Shown piece by piece: positions 1-5,580 of a stretch of DNA of 6,743 nucleotides. The position numbers and the translations under genes are program-made. The notes under the pieces were generated by a model. It was not told the DNA's origin. It was given only the letters and a program-made list of their open reading frames with translations, and did not search any database. Origin of the DNA: Actinomycetota bacterium (GTDB lineage: Bacteria; Actinomycetota; Humimicrobiia; Humimicrobiales; Humimicrobiaceae); contig JAMDDL010000069.1 of NCBI GenBank assembly GCA_023488645.1, positions 1 through 6,743 on the forward strand, read 5' to 3'. Positions within the stretch are counted from its first letter, which is position 1. Each line of letters begins with the position of its first letter.

Positions 1-70
1 TGAATTAAAGGCAAACATATCAGTAATTTATATTTTCAAGTAATAAAAAGCTGTTACGTTATCATAAAAA

Positions 71-286
71 TTATATAGCAATTTTTTGATAATTGTCTTT
101 TAATTGTAAAAGATTATTTATTTTTATCCGTTTTGACGCATTAATAATTTCGATGCCAACAAGTTTTTCGTCCTTACCCAAATCCAGAACAGTATCATTT
201 GCTATTTGTTTATTTATAACTTTTTGTATTCTGTCATCCAGACGGATATATAAAATATCTGTTAAATTATCATAAATTATATTCAT
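71..286 (-). CDS. DUF2283 family small protein
   Basis: A 71-residue protein whose N-terminus, MNIIYDNLTDILYIRLDD, matches the hallmark of DUF2283 (a Tyr-Asp, then an acidic/Ala position, then Leu-Tyr-Ile-Arg-Leu). The centre carries the second family signature, a hydrophobic strand ending in Asp followed by LVGIEIINASKRI (usually G-I-E-I-x-x-A-S). It is full length for this family. The frame stays open to a start at 298, but I chose the ATG at 286 because GGAAG lies about 5 bases upstream on the minus strand and because family members begin at this Met. The molecular function is unknown. DUF2283 genes often sit beside a DUF4258 gene in toxin-antitoxin-like pairs (family knowledge), but no partner is visible within the window on either side. 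It is transcribed away from the catabolic locus and is probably unrelated to it. The family call is fairly secure. Confidence 0.8.
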   Translation of the reverse strand: MNIIYDNLTDILYIRLDDRIQKVINKQIANDTVLDLGKDEKLVGIEIINASKRIKINNLLQLKDNYQKIAI

Positions 287-328
287 TTTTACTTCCATTT
301 ACCATAAAATACGCAAACTGTTACTGTT

Positions 329-356
329 ATTATAGTATTTTTCTTCAAAGTATAAA
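329..356 (-). promoter_or_regulatory. Candidate promoter of the DUF2283 gene
   Basis: On the minus strand there is a perfect TATAAT -10 box (329-334) with a weak -35 TTTATA (351-356, 4 of 6 to TTGACA) at 16-base spacing. The predicted start near 322 gives a leader of about 36 bases before the ATG at 286. The -10 is convincing. The -35 is poor and the region is AT-rich, so a chance match is possible. Confidence 0.35.
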
Positions 357-409
357 TATATAAATACCACCGTTATTTATTGCAGAATGAAATGGGACAG
401 TATTGCAAA

Positions 410-522
410 ATAACCCAAATCAAAAAAATCAATAAATTAATTAAAAAATTTTATCATTTGTGAAATTGTTATCTTTATATATTGTTAAAAAAAGGATATT
501 TTTAAGCTTGATTTGGGGTTAT
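410..522. repeat. TA-flanked inverted-repeat element, possible MITE
   Basis: ATAACCCAAATCAA at 410-423 is answered by TTGATTTGGGGTTAT at 508-522. The two are exact reverse complements over 14 bases apart from one extra G in the right copy. If the outer TA on each side (411-412 and 520-521) is read as a target duplication, a 107-bp element (413-519) remains with ACCCAAATCAA termini. That layout fits non-autonomous elements moved by IS630/mariner-type transposases, which duplicate TA. The interior is AT-rich and codes for nothing. The alternative is a long-range RNA or DNA hairpin with an 84-base loop. Whether it is mobile cannot be judged from one copy. Confidence 0.4.
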
Positions 523-577
523 AGAGGAAGAGGATGCAGAATTGCTATTGACATTATAAAATTTTTTTAATATCCTT
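492..577. repeat. 9-bp inverted repeat spanning the promoter
   Basis: AAGGATATT (492-500) and AATATCCTT (569-577) are perfect reverse complements 68 bases apart. The right arm covers the proposed -10 box (571-576). The left arm lies inside the TA-flanked element. It could be a paired regulator site or chance in AT-rich DNA. Confidence 0.25.
548..576 (+). promoter_or_regulatory. Sigma-70-type promoter of the catabolic operon
   Basis: A perfect TTGACA -35 box (548-553) is followed after exactly 17 bases by TATCCT (571-576, 4 of 6 to TATAAT). Transcription would start near 583. It is the only strong -35 in the gap before the gene at 707, and an operator-like sequence lies immediately downstream, as expected for a repressible operon promoter. 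The -10 box is mediocre. Confidence 0.5.
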
Positions 578-585
578 ATGACAAG

Positions 586-598
586 GCTGTCAGACAGC
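586..598. repeat. Perfect 13-bp palindrome at the transcription start
   Basis: GCTGTC-A-GACAGC has two perfect 6-base arms around a single A, beginning about 3 bases after the predicted transcription start. It overlaps the LacI-type site at 592-605. It may be a second operator or an early hairpin in the transcript. The odd-length centre is unlike typical LacI-family operators, which centre on CG. Confidence 0.4.
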
Positions 599-605
599 GC
601 TAACA
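592..605. promoter_or_regulatory. LacI/GalR (cre-type) operator
   Basis: AGACAGCGCTAACA fits the family consensus TGWNANCGNTNWCA at 9 of 10 specified positions (only the first T is missing) and is centred on the CG at 598-599. It lies roughly +10 to +23 relative to the predicted start site, a position where a bound repressor would block initiation or elongation. I found no comparable site in front of the other genes. The simplest reading is that the LacI-family protein at 3066-4079 binds here and controls the whole run from 707. A CcpA-like global regulator is an alternative binder. Confidence 0.5.
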
Positions 606-706
606 TATGAGGTAAAAAATTATTAATAAATTGTAAATATTATTTAAAAACATCCAAGCAAGACATATTTTAATAATCGTAATTCTAAATAGAAGAAAGA
701 ACAGAA

Positions 707-1807
707 ATGAATCATAAAGAAAGAATGCTAACTGTGTTATATCGAAATGGCATACCTGATAAAGTTCCTCATGGTGATCCTATGGTTGATCCTAAAGTTG
801 TAAATAAATTATTAGGAACAAAACCAATTGATGAAGAAGGAAATTTTCTTATTTATTGGATGACTGAAAATTTTTCAGATGAATTTTTTAAAAGGCAATT
901 AAGAGTAAGAGAATTATTAGTATTTGATTATGCCCATGTATTTCCTCGAGAACCTATAAAGACAATTAAAAAAACTACAGAAGGTCATGAAATAAAAAGA
1001 AATGTATGGGGAATGGAATTTTTAGTAACACCTACTACTACAGAAGTAATTAAACCACCAGTACCTGATATTAAATCATTAGCAGAGTATAAATTTCCAA
1101 ATGTTGAGGATTTTGGATTTGATAATTTAGAGAGATGGGTAAATGAAAGTGATCTGTTTGTGGTTTGTCAATTAGACACAGGCTATTTTCAAGTAGCAAA
1201 TTTGATTGGAGTTGTACAATATATGCTCGGGGTTTTTGATTGTAAAGAGGAAATCAAGCTTTTTACTAAGAGGCTTGTAGATCTTCAGATAAAAATTGCA
1301 AAAAAGGCAATAAAAAAGGGCGCTGACTGCATATGGTTAGCAAATGATTATGCATATAATACCGGAACATTTTTATCACCAGATCTTATCTGGGAATTAG
1401 ACTTTCAATTTGTAAAAAAGATTGTTGATGAAGTACACAAACTCAATAAGCCTGTTGTTTTTCATGCATGTGGAAATCAAAATAAAGTTATGGATATGAT
1501 TGTTGATTTAGGTGTGGATGGTTTACATGCCATCCAGCCTGCAGCACAAAATGATATTGTTTTTTATAAAAAAAGATATGGGGATAAGCTGGCTTTTTTA
1601 GGAAATATTGATATTAATAAACTATTACCATTTGGAACTTGTGAAGAAGTAGATCATCAGGTTAAATACCTAATTGAAAAGGTTGGTTATAATGGTGGAT
1701 TTGTGCTTGGGACATGTAACGCTATTATGAAAGACACGCCTCCAGAAAACGCATTAGCCCTGCATCTTGCTGCTGAAAAGTATGGCCACTATCCATTAGA
1801 GTTTTAA
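707..1807 (+). CDS. UroD-family corrinoid methyltransferase-like protein 1
   Basis: A 366-residue cytosolic protein of the uroporphyrinogen decarboxylase superfamily, on the methyltransferase-like (MtaA/MtbA-type) side rather than HemE. The N-terminus (MNHKERMLTVLYRNGIPDKVP) is the usual family opening. The barrel ends with HACG (His253, Cys255) and GTCN (Cys337), followed by a DTPPEN motif. This matches the His-x-Cys...Cys zinc site that MtaA/MtbA enzymes use to activate a thiol for methyl transfer (family knowledge). The N-terminal arginine-rich substrate motifs of HemE are absent. Length is normal. The start at 707 fits family starts, but its ribosome site (AGAAGAAAG, 692-700) is weak. It heads a run with a sugar-isomerase-like gene 34 bp downstream, a LacI regulator and a second UroD paralogue, so a catabolic role is more likely than haem synthesis. 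Family assignment is strong. Substrate and methyl acceptor are unknown, and no corrinoid protein is in view. Confidence 0.85.
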   Translation: MNHKERMLTVLYRNGIPDKVPHGDPMVDPKVVNKLLGTKPIDEEGNFLIYWMTENFSDEFFKRQLRVRELLVFDYAHVFPREPIKTIKKTTEGHEIKRNVWGMEFLVTPTTTEVIKPPVPDIKSLAEYKFPNVEDFGFDNLERWVNESDLFVVCQLDTGYFQVANLIGVVQYMLGVFDCKEEIKLFTKRLVDLQIKIAKKAIKKGADCIWLANDYAYNTGTFLSPDLIWELDFQFVKKIVDEVHKLNKPVVFHACGNQNKVMDMIVDLGVDGLHAIQPAAQNDIVFYKKRYGDKLAFLGNIDINKLLPFGTCEEVDHQVKYLIEKVGYNGGFVLGTCNAIMKDTPPENALALHLAAEKYGHYPLEF

Positions 1808-1841
1808 ATTTGCATAGAATTTAGGGTATGACACTAAAGTT

Positions 1842-3035
1842 ATGAAAAAACAATTGATTGTTGAAAAGGCCCTTGAAAAGGGCAATGGTGTTCTTAATTT
1901 GAAACCTGCCTGGGTTGCACGGGATTTCCTGCCGCCCGGCAGAAGGCTTGGGCTTACGGAAAAAGAATACAATGTAGGCAAAAGAGGATTTATATGTGAA
2001 AGATGGCTTGCTTCTGTAACACTTGCGGATAATGCTGTAAGTCCTGATGATGAAGGTTTAAGCTATCTTGAAACGCATTCAAATGAAAATATAACGCTTA
2101 AAACTGCTGTTGAAGAAGCAGGCGACCTTATCATGGGCAGGGAATATTCCAAAACACATAAAGGACTGGGGAGGCTCTGCAAGATCTATGATTTTGGCGT
2201 AAGGATTCCTTACCATATCCATCAGATGGAAAAGGATGCAAGACTTGTCGGCAGGAATTCAAAGGATGAAGCCTATTATTTCCTGGATGATGTAGAAACT
2301 GGACCCCATCCGGAGACTTTTTTTGGTGTTCACCCCTATATAGTTGATGAGAAGAAGTACGATATCCTGCTGCCATACCTTGTAGAATGGAAAGATGACC
2401 TGATTTTACGGTATGCAAGGGCGTATCTTAATGTCTCTGGTGAAGGATTTTTCCTGCCCTCCGGGGTACTCCATGCTCCAGGAACTGCGCTGACACTGGA
2501 ACTTCAGGAAGACTCTGACGTCTTTGCAATGCTCCAAGCGCTTAATGCGGGTAAAATTATTTCAAAGGAACTTTTATTTAAGGATGTAAGAAAAGAAGAC
2601 AGAGAAGAATTAGGCGAAAAAGTAATACTTAATCAACTTGACTGGCCAGCCAACGGCGATCCGTATTTTTACGAAAATCATTACCTGAAAAATATTTTTA
2701 TTGAAGAGACAAAGCAAACAGGTGGTGTAGAGCACTGGATATTTTACAATACAACAAAGTTTTCAGGTAAGAGATTAGTAGTAAAACCTGGTCAGAGTTT
2801 TATCAGTAAAGAAAATGGTGTTTATAACATACTGGTTTGGAGAGGTAAAGGAACTTATGATGGCCACAAGATTGAAGCTGGAAATTTCCAGTGTGATGAA
2901 CTTCTGATTTCTCACGATAGAGCAATCCAACCATTAACGGTAAAAAACGACGGCAAAACAGATTTGCTTATCATAAAGTTTTTTGGGCCTGATATTAATA
3001 CAAATATTCCATTTATTGAAAAATATAAATATTAA
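1842..3035 (+). CDS. Bicupin, class I mannose-6-phosphate isomerase-like
   Basis: A 397-residue protein resembling type I phosphomannose isomerases, cytosolic zinc cupins that interconvert aldose and ketose phosphates. The first cupin has PYHIHQ (His125, His127), then KDEAYYFLD (Glu143), and later FFLPSGVLHAPG (His211). This is the order of metal ligands in ManA, except that ManA has Gln-x-His where this protein has His-x-His. A second cupin-like beta domain fills about residues 290-385 (VVKPGQSF..., then CDELLISHD). The long N-terminal segment (1-110) is not one I recognise from standard ManA, so the true substrate may be another sugar or sugar acid. It starts 34 bp after the first UroD-like gene with a poor ribosome site. 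Base composition steps inside the gene: my hand count gives about 44% G+C over 1861-2520 and about 35% over 2521-3000, against 20-30% in sampled blocks of neighbouring genes. The fold is fairly sure, the reaction is not. Confidence 0.65.
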   Translation: MKKQLIVEKALEKGNGVLNLKPAWVARDFLPPGRRLGLTEKEYNVGKRGFICERWLASVTLADNAVSPDDEGLSYLETHSNENITLKTAVEEAGDLIMGREYSKTHKGLGRLCKIYDFGVRIPYHIHQMEKDARLVGRNSKDEAYYFLDDVETGPHPETFFGVHPYIVDEKKYDILLPYLVEWKDDLILRYARAYLNVSGEGFFLPSGVLHAPGTALTLELQEDSDVFAMLQALNAGKIISKELLFKDVRKEDREELGEKVILNQLDWPANGDPYFYENHYLKNIFIEETKQTGGVEHWIFYNTTKFSGKRLVVKPGQSFISKENGVYNILVWRGKGTYDGHKIEAGNFQCDELLISHDRAIQPLTVKNDGKTDLLIIKFFGPDINTNIPFIEKYKY

Positions 3036-3049
3036 AAAAGTAATATTTA
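3026..3049. repeat. 9-bp AT palindrome over the bicupin stop codon
   Basis: TAAATATTA (3026-3034) and TAATATTTA (3041-3049) are perfect reverse complements with a 6-base loop, straddling the stop codon at 3033-3035 and ending 16 bases before the LacI start. The stem is entirely A/T, so it is weak as RNA and is not a convincing terminator. It could be a minor regulator site in the 30-bp gap or chance. Confidence 0.3.
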
Positions 3050-3065
3050 AACGAATAGAAGCCAT

Positions 3066-4079
3066 ATGAGAAGATATACATTAGCTGATGTTGGAAAATT
3101 AGCTGGGGTTTCACAAAAAACAGTATCAAGGGTGATTAATAATGAAAAGCATGTAAAAAATGAAACCAGGAAAAAGATACTAAAAATTATAGATGAAACT
3201 GGCTACTATCCCAATAACTCTGCTAAAAGTTTAGTAACCAGGAAAACCAAAACCATCGGACTTATAGTAGGAGATATAGAAAATCCGTATTATTCAAGAT
3301 TAGCAAGAGGAGTGATAAGAGCAGCTGAGAGTTATAATTATAGTGTTATCGTATGCGAATCAAGATTTGAGGAAGCAGTTGCTGAAAAGTATTTAAACAT
3401 GCTTATGGAGAGGAGTGTTGATGGAATACTTATATCAACACTGGATTTTAAATCAAGTGTTTTGGACAGATTAAAAATGAATGAATTTCCTCATATATTT
3501 GTAACTTGTAAGCTATCAAGCACTTCTAAAAATTACGTTATTGGTGATGAGTATCAAGGTGAAAGAGAGGCAGTAAAATATTTAATCAATTTGGGACATA
3601 GAAATATTGCATTTCTAAGAGGGCCGAATATGTTTCCGGCAAATCAAAAATTATTGGCATATAAAGATGTAATGAAAGAGAACAATATTCAAATAAAAGA
3701 TTATTTTATAACTAGAAGTGCTTACAACAGTGAAGGGGGCTACAATGTTACGTTGGAATTGCTGAGCAATCATAAAGATATCACAGCTATATTAGCTGTT
3801 AATGACATAATTGCAATAGGTGCACTAGAAGCAATAGATGAATTGGGATTATCAGTTCCGGAGGATATTTCAATAATAGGTTGCGATAATATTGGCGTTA
3901 CAAAATTATTAAAAGTCCCATTAACAACAATTAATTATCCAAAATTTAGATGTGGTAATATTGCGACAAAAATTCTTATAGATACTCTGGAGGGTAGAAC
4001 TATAAGAAAAAAGAAAGAGGTAATTCTAGGTTGTAAGCTGATTGTCAGAAATTCATGTGCTCCTTTAAAATCTGCATAA
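3066..4079 (+). CDS. LacI/GalR-family transcriptional repressor
   Basis: A 337-residue DNA-binding regulator of standard family length. Residues 4-24 form the LacI helix-turn-helix (TLADVGKLAGVSQKTVSRVIN, with Gly10 where Ala is common). Residues 50-58 (NNSAKSLVT) are the hinge helix, with Leu56 at the position of the minor-groove leucine of E. coli LacI. A periplasmic-binding-protein-like effector domain starts with KTIGLIVGDIENPYY (62-76). The conserved effector-pocket aspartate is present (Asp274 in GCDN, then PLTTI). The arginine that usually follows the GP loop (R-x-x-G-Y) is Lys195 (KLLAY), hinting at an unusual ligand. The start is fixed by the family N-terminus; the ribosome site is weak (AGAAG, 3057-3061). 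It sits between the metabolic genes, 30 bp after the bicupin, so it probably autoregulates the operon through 592-605. The effector is likely a sugar or sugar phosphate, identity unknown. Confidence 0.93.
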   Translation: MRRYTLADVGKLAGVSQKTVSRVINNEKHVKNETRKKILKIIDETGYYPNNSAKSLVTRKTKTIGLIVGDIENPYYSRLARGVIRAAESYNYSVIVCESRFEEAVAEKYLNMLMERSVDGILISTLDFKSSVLDRLKMNEFPHIFVTCKLSSTSKNYVIGDEYQGEREAVKYLINLGHRNIAFLRGPNMFPANQKLLAYKDVMKENNIQIKDYFITRSAYNSEGGYNVTLELLSNHKDITAILAVNDIIAIGALEAIDELGLSVPEDISIIGCDNIGVTKLLKVPLTTINYPKFRCGNIATKILIDTLEGRTIRKKKEVILGCKLIVRNSCAPLKSA

Positions 4080-4100
4080 AGTGAGATTTTTGAAGGTTTT
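4062..4100 (+). terminator. Weak terminator-like hairpin at the end of the LacI gene
   Basis: CCTT (4062-4065) pairs with AAGG (4093-4096) and AAAATCT (4067-4073) pairs with AGATTTT (4084-4090), leaving a 1x2 internal loop and a 10-base apical loop. TTTT follows at 4097-4100. The structure straddles the stop codon at 4077-4079. It is AT-rich and its T-run is short, so partial termination or an mRNA 3' boundary is more likely than a full stop. Confidence 0.3.
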
Positions 4101-4118
4101 ATAAAAGATATTTATTAT
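4090..4118 (+). promoter_or_regulatory. Possible internal promoter before UroD-like gene 2
   Basis: TTGAAG (4090-4095, 4 of 6) and TATTAT (4113-4118, 5 of 6) stand 17 bases apart in the 57-bp gap. The predicted start near 4125 would fall on the GGAG ribosome site (4125-4128), leaving almost no leader, and AT-rich gaps produce such matches by chance. Confidence 0.22.
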
Positions 4119-4136
4119 TTAAGTGGAGTTATAAAT

Positions 4137-5312
4137 ATGAATAAAGTAAATGTAAATTTGTCTTATGAAGAAATTCTTAAGAGGAAAAACAGATGGGATA
4201 AGACAATAAATTTTAAGAAAGCAGACCGTATACCTATTTTACATTATATTGGCGCCAGATACTGGCTTCCTATTATTGGATACGGTAATAGATTTGATGA
4301 ATATTTAAATGATCCTAAAACAATGTTAGAGGCACAGCTATTAGGACAGAAGTGGATAATGGAAAATGTAAAATCTGATTTTCATAAGATTGTTCTTTAT
4401 CCAGATTTTATGTGGGTAGAAGATGCAAATGCATTTGGGGCTGATATTGTTTTTTCTAAAAATGACTCTCCTTGGATAGAAAGGCCGCATTTACTTCAAA
4501 AGAATGATGACCTTGATCAACTCCGAGATGTAGATTATGTGAATAATGGAATTCATGGGAAAATGATTTCATTTTTTGCTGAAATGAAAAAAATAGCAGA
4601 AGATTATGAAATTTGTTTTTCTGATGGGAAAGTATTATCAGCAGTGGATTGTGTTTATATGGGCGGTGGAGGAATTATTGGTCCAGCTACATTAGCTGGG
4701 GATCTCCGAAGTGTTGAGGTATTATCTATGGATTTTTATGATAGACCTGATTGGGTAAAGGAATTATTAGATATAATCGTGGGAAAGTCTATCGACTGGT
4801 TAGATGCTGTTAGGAAGTTAAATGATGGTAAATTAGCATTTTGCAGTGATTTTAATGAAAGGATTATTCATATTGGAGATGATGGAATAGCCCAGATGTC
4901 ACCAAAACAAGTTGAAGAATTTATGTTAGCTCCACTTAAAAAACTTTCAGATTATATTCATGAACAGGGTTTGATGGTACAGGGTCACAACTGTGGAAAG
5001 GCTGATCATCTATTGAAATATTGGATAGAAGACATTGGCATAGATAGATATATGGGTTTTAGTTATTTAACTGATAAAAATCTAATAAAAAAAATAATGG
5101 GTGGTAAAGTTATATTACTTGGAGGGATAAATACAGTTAAATTGCACGATAATCAACCAGAAGAAGTTATGGAAGATGTTCATGAGACTATTGAGATTTT
5201 AAAGAATACACCAGGATATATAATTATGGATGGACACAATATTGCTCCTGGAACACCCCTCGACAATATAAATGCTGTTACAGAAGCAGCTGAAAAATTT
5301 GGAAGGTTTTAA
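4137..5312 (+). CDS. UroD-family corrinoid methyltransferase-like protein 2
   Basis: A 391-residue cytosolic protein of the uroporphyrinogen decarboxylase superfamily, distinct from the one at 707. The N-terminus holds the family pattern of a basic helix, Trp, Lys/Asn-Phe and then DRIPIL, with ARYWLP shortly after. Residues around 260-270 read IGDDGIAQMSP, followed by EEFMLAPL. The zinc-site region has HNCG (His284, Cys286), but where the first paralogue has GTCN this one has DGHNIAPGTP, so the third ligand position is His367 instead of Cys. HNI at this place is common in uncharacterised UroD-like proteins (family knowledge), which argues for an intact but different metal or substrate site. 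It is not HemE-like and is longer than HemE. The ribosome site GGAG (4125-4128) is 8 bases from the ATG, the best in the operon. The gene lies 57 bp after the LacI gene and 268 bp before a sugar-binding lipoprotein. Family sure, reaction unknown. Confidence 0.85.
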   Translation: MNKVNVNLSYEEILKRKNRWDKTINFKKADRIPILHYIGARYWLPIIGYGNRFDEYLNDPKTMLEAQLLGQKWIMENVKSDFHKIVLYPDFMWVEDANAFGADIVFSKNDSPWIERPHLLQKNDDLDQLRDVDYVNNGIHGKMISFFAEMKKIAEDYEICFSDGKVLSAVDCVYMGGGGIIGPATLAGDLRSVEVLSMDFYDRPDWVKELLDIIVGKSIDWLDAVRKLNDGKLAFCSDFNERIIHIGDDGIAQMSPKQVEEFMLAPLKKLSDYIHEQGLMVQGHNCGKADHLLKYWIEDIGIDRYMGFSYLTDKNLIKKIMGGKVILLGGINTVKLHDNQPEEVMEDVHETIEILKNTPGYIIMDGHNIAPGTPLDNINAVTEAAEKFGRF

Positions 5313-5324
5313 TAATTATCAATA

Positions 5325-5364
5325 TTCAATCAGCAGGAAATAATAATTATAAGCTGTAATTGAG
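5325..5364 (+). repeat. Bulged stem-loop after UroD-like gene 2
   Basis: TTCAAT-CAGC (5325-5334) can pair with GCTG-TA-ATTGAG (5353-5364) as about 10 pairs (one G-U) with a 2-base bulge and an 18-base loop. No T-run follows, so it is not an intrinsic terminator. It may mark the 3' end of a processed transcript, or it may be chance. Confidence 0.25.
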
Positions 5365-5376
5365 GGTAATTAAAAG

Positions 5377-5450
5377 ATAGGAGGTGATAAAAGAATATAT
5401 AATTTAATGAAACATAATTGAGAACCATAGTAGGGGCAATAGGAGGTGAT
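5377..5450 (+). promoter_or_regulatory. Two identical orphan Shine-Dalgarno sequences
   Basis: ATAGGAGGTGAT occurs twice, at 5377-5388 and 5439-5450. Each is complementary to the 16S rRNA tail at 11 of 12 positions of the full TAAGGAGGTGAT, far stronger than any ribosome site of the real genes here. Neither leads into a normal gene: the first has no start codon at usable distance, and the second precedes ATG-TAA (5449-5454) and a three-codon GTG frame (5456-5467). GGTGATAAAA recurs at 5383-5392 and 5455-5464. Orphan sites of this kind stabilise 5' ends of mRNA in Bacillus (the STAB-SD of cry3A), which would suit the leader of a highly expressed binding protein. A TATAAT (5398-5403) lies between the copies but lacks a -35. 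Confidence 0.45.
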
Positions 5451-5471
5451 GTAAGGTGATAAAATAAAAAG

Positions 5472-5530
5472 TGAGATTTATCAGGTTAGAGTTTTTAGAG
5501 AAGATTACCCCATACCTAAAATAAATCTCA
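5472..5530 (+). repeat. 10-bp inverted repeat in the binding-protein leader
   Basis: TGAGATTTAT (5472-5481) and ATAAATCTCA (5521-5530) are perfect reverse complements. Inside them AGGT (5483-5486) can pair with ACCT (5514-5517), extending the stem across an asymmetric internal loop. The structure lies between the orphan Shine-Dalgarno repeats and the true start at 5581, about 37 bases before the binding-protein ribosome site. No T-run follows. It may be an mRNA-stabilising or attenuating hairpin. Confidence 0.4.
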
Positions 5531-5580
5531 GAAAAGATTCTATATCAAACGACTTAGATTTAAAAGAGAAAGGATTAAAT

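Larger units (their letters stand above)
299..706. other. Gene-free divergent control region
   Basis: There is no credible coding sequence in this 408-base stretch. The best short frame with a purine-rich site in front, ATG at 534, stops after five codons. The region is very AT-rich and separates the minus-strand DUF2283 gene from the plus-strand catabolic genes. It contains a DUF2283 promoter, a TA-flanked inverted-repeat element (410-522), a second 9-bp inverted repeat (492-500 with 569-577), a sigma-70-like promoter (548-576) and an operator-like site (586-605). The predicted leader from the start site near 583 to the ATG at 707 is about 124 bases, with no riboswitch or tRNA-like fold that I recognise. 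Confidence 0.6.

Noticed and set aside
93..275. 60-codon + strand frame
   Set aside because: It lies antisense to the DUF2283 gene, which has a clear family signature; the peptide has no recognisable features.
1828..1845. Five-codon frame (MTLKL) whose TGA overlaps the bicupin ATG
   Set aside because: The only purine run (AGGG) is directly against the ATG, too close to serve as a ribosome site; overlap is most likely chance.
1796..1981. 61-codon minus-strand frame
   Set aside because: Antisense to the start of the bicupin gene, low-complexity Ser/Pro-rich peptide, no ribosome site.
2131..2418. 95-codon minus-strand frame
   Set aside because: Antisense to the conserved metal-site part of the bicupin; its length is explained by the higher G+C of that stretch.
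707..5312. HemE haem-biosynthesis enzymes
   Set aside because: Both UroD-family proteins lack the N-terminal HemE substrate motifs, carry thiol/zinc-type motifs and sit with sugar genes rather than haem genes.
5407..5421. Four-codon frame (MKHN) after the first orphan Shine-Dalgarno
   Set aside because: The start is more than 20 bases from the site, too far for normal initiation.
5313..5580. Riboswitch or decayed gene in the leader
   Set aside because: No known riboswitch core was recognised and all frames are broken by stops without residual similarity to the neighbours.
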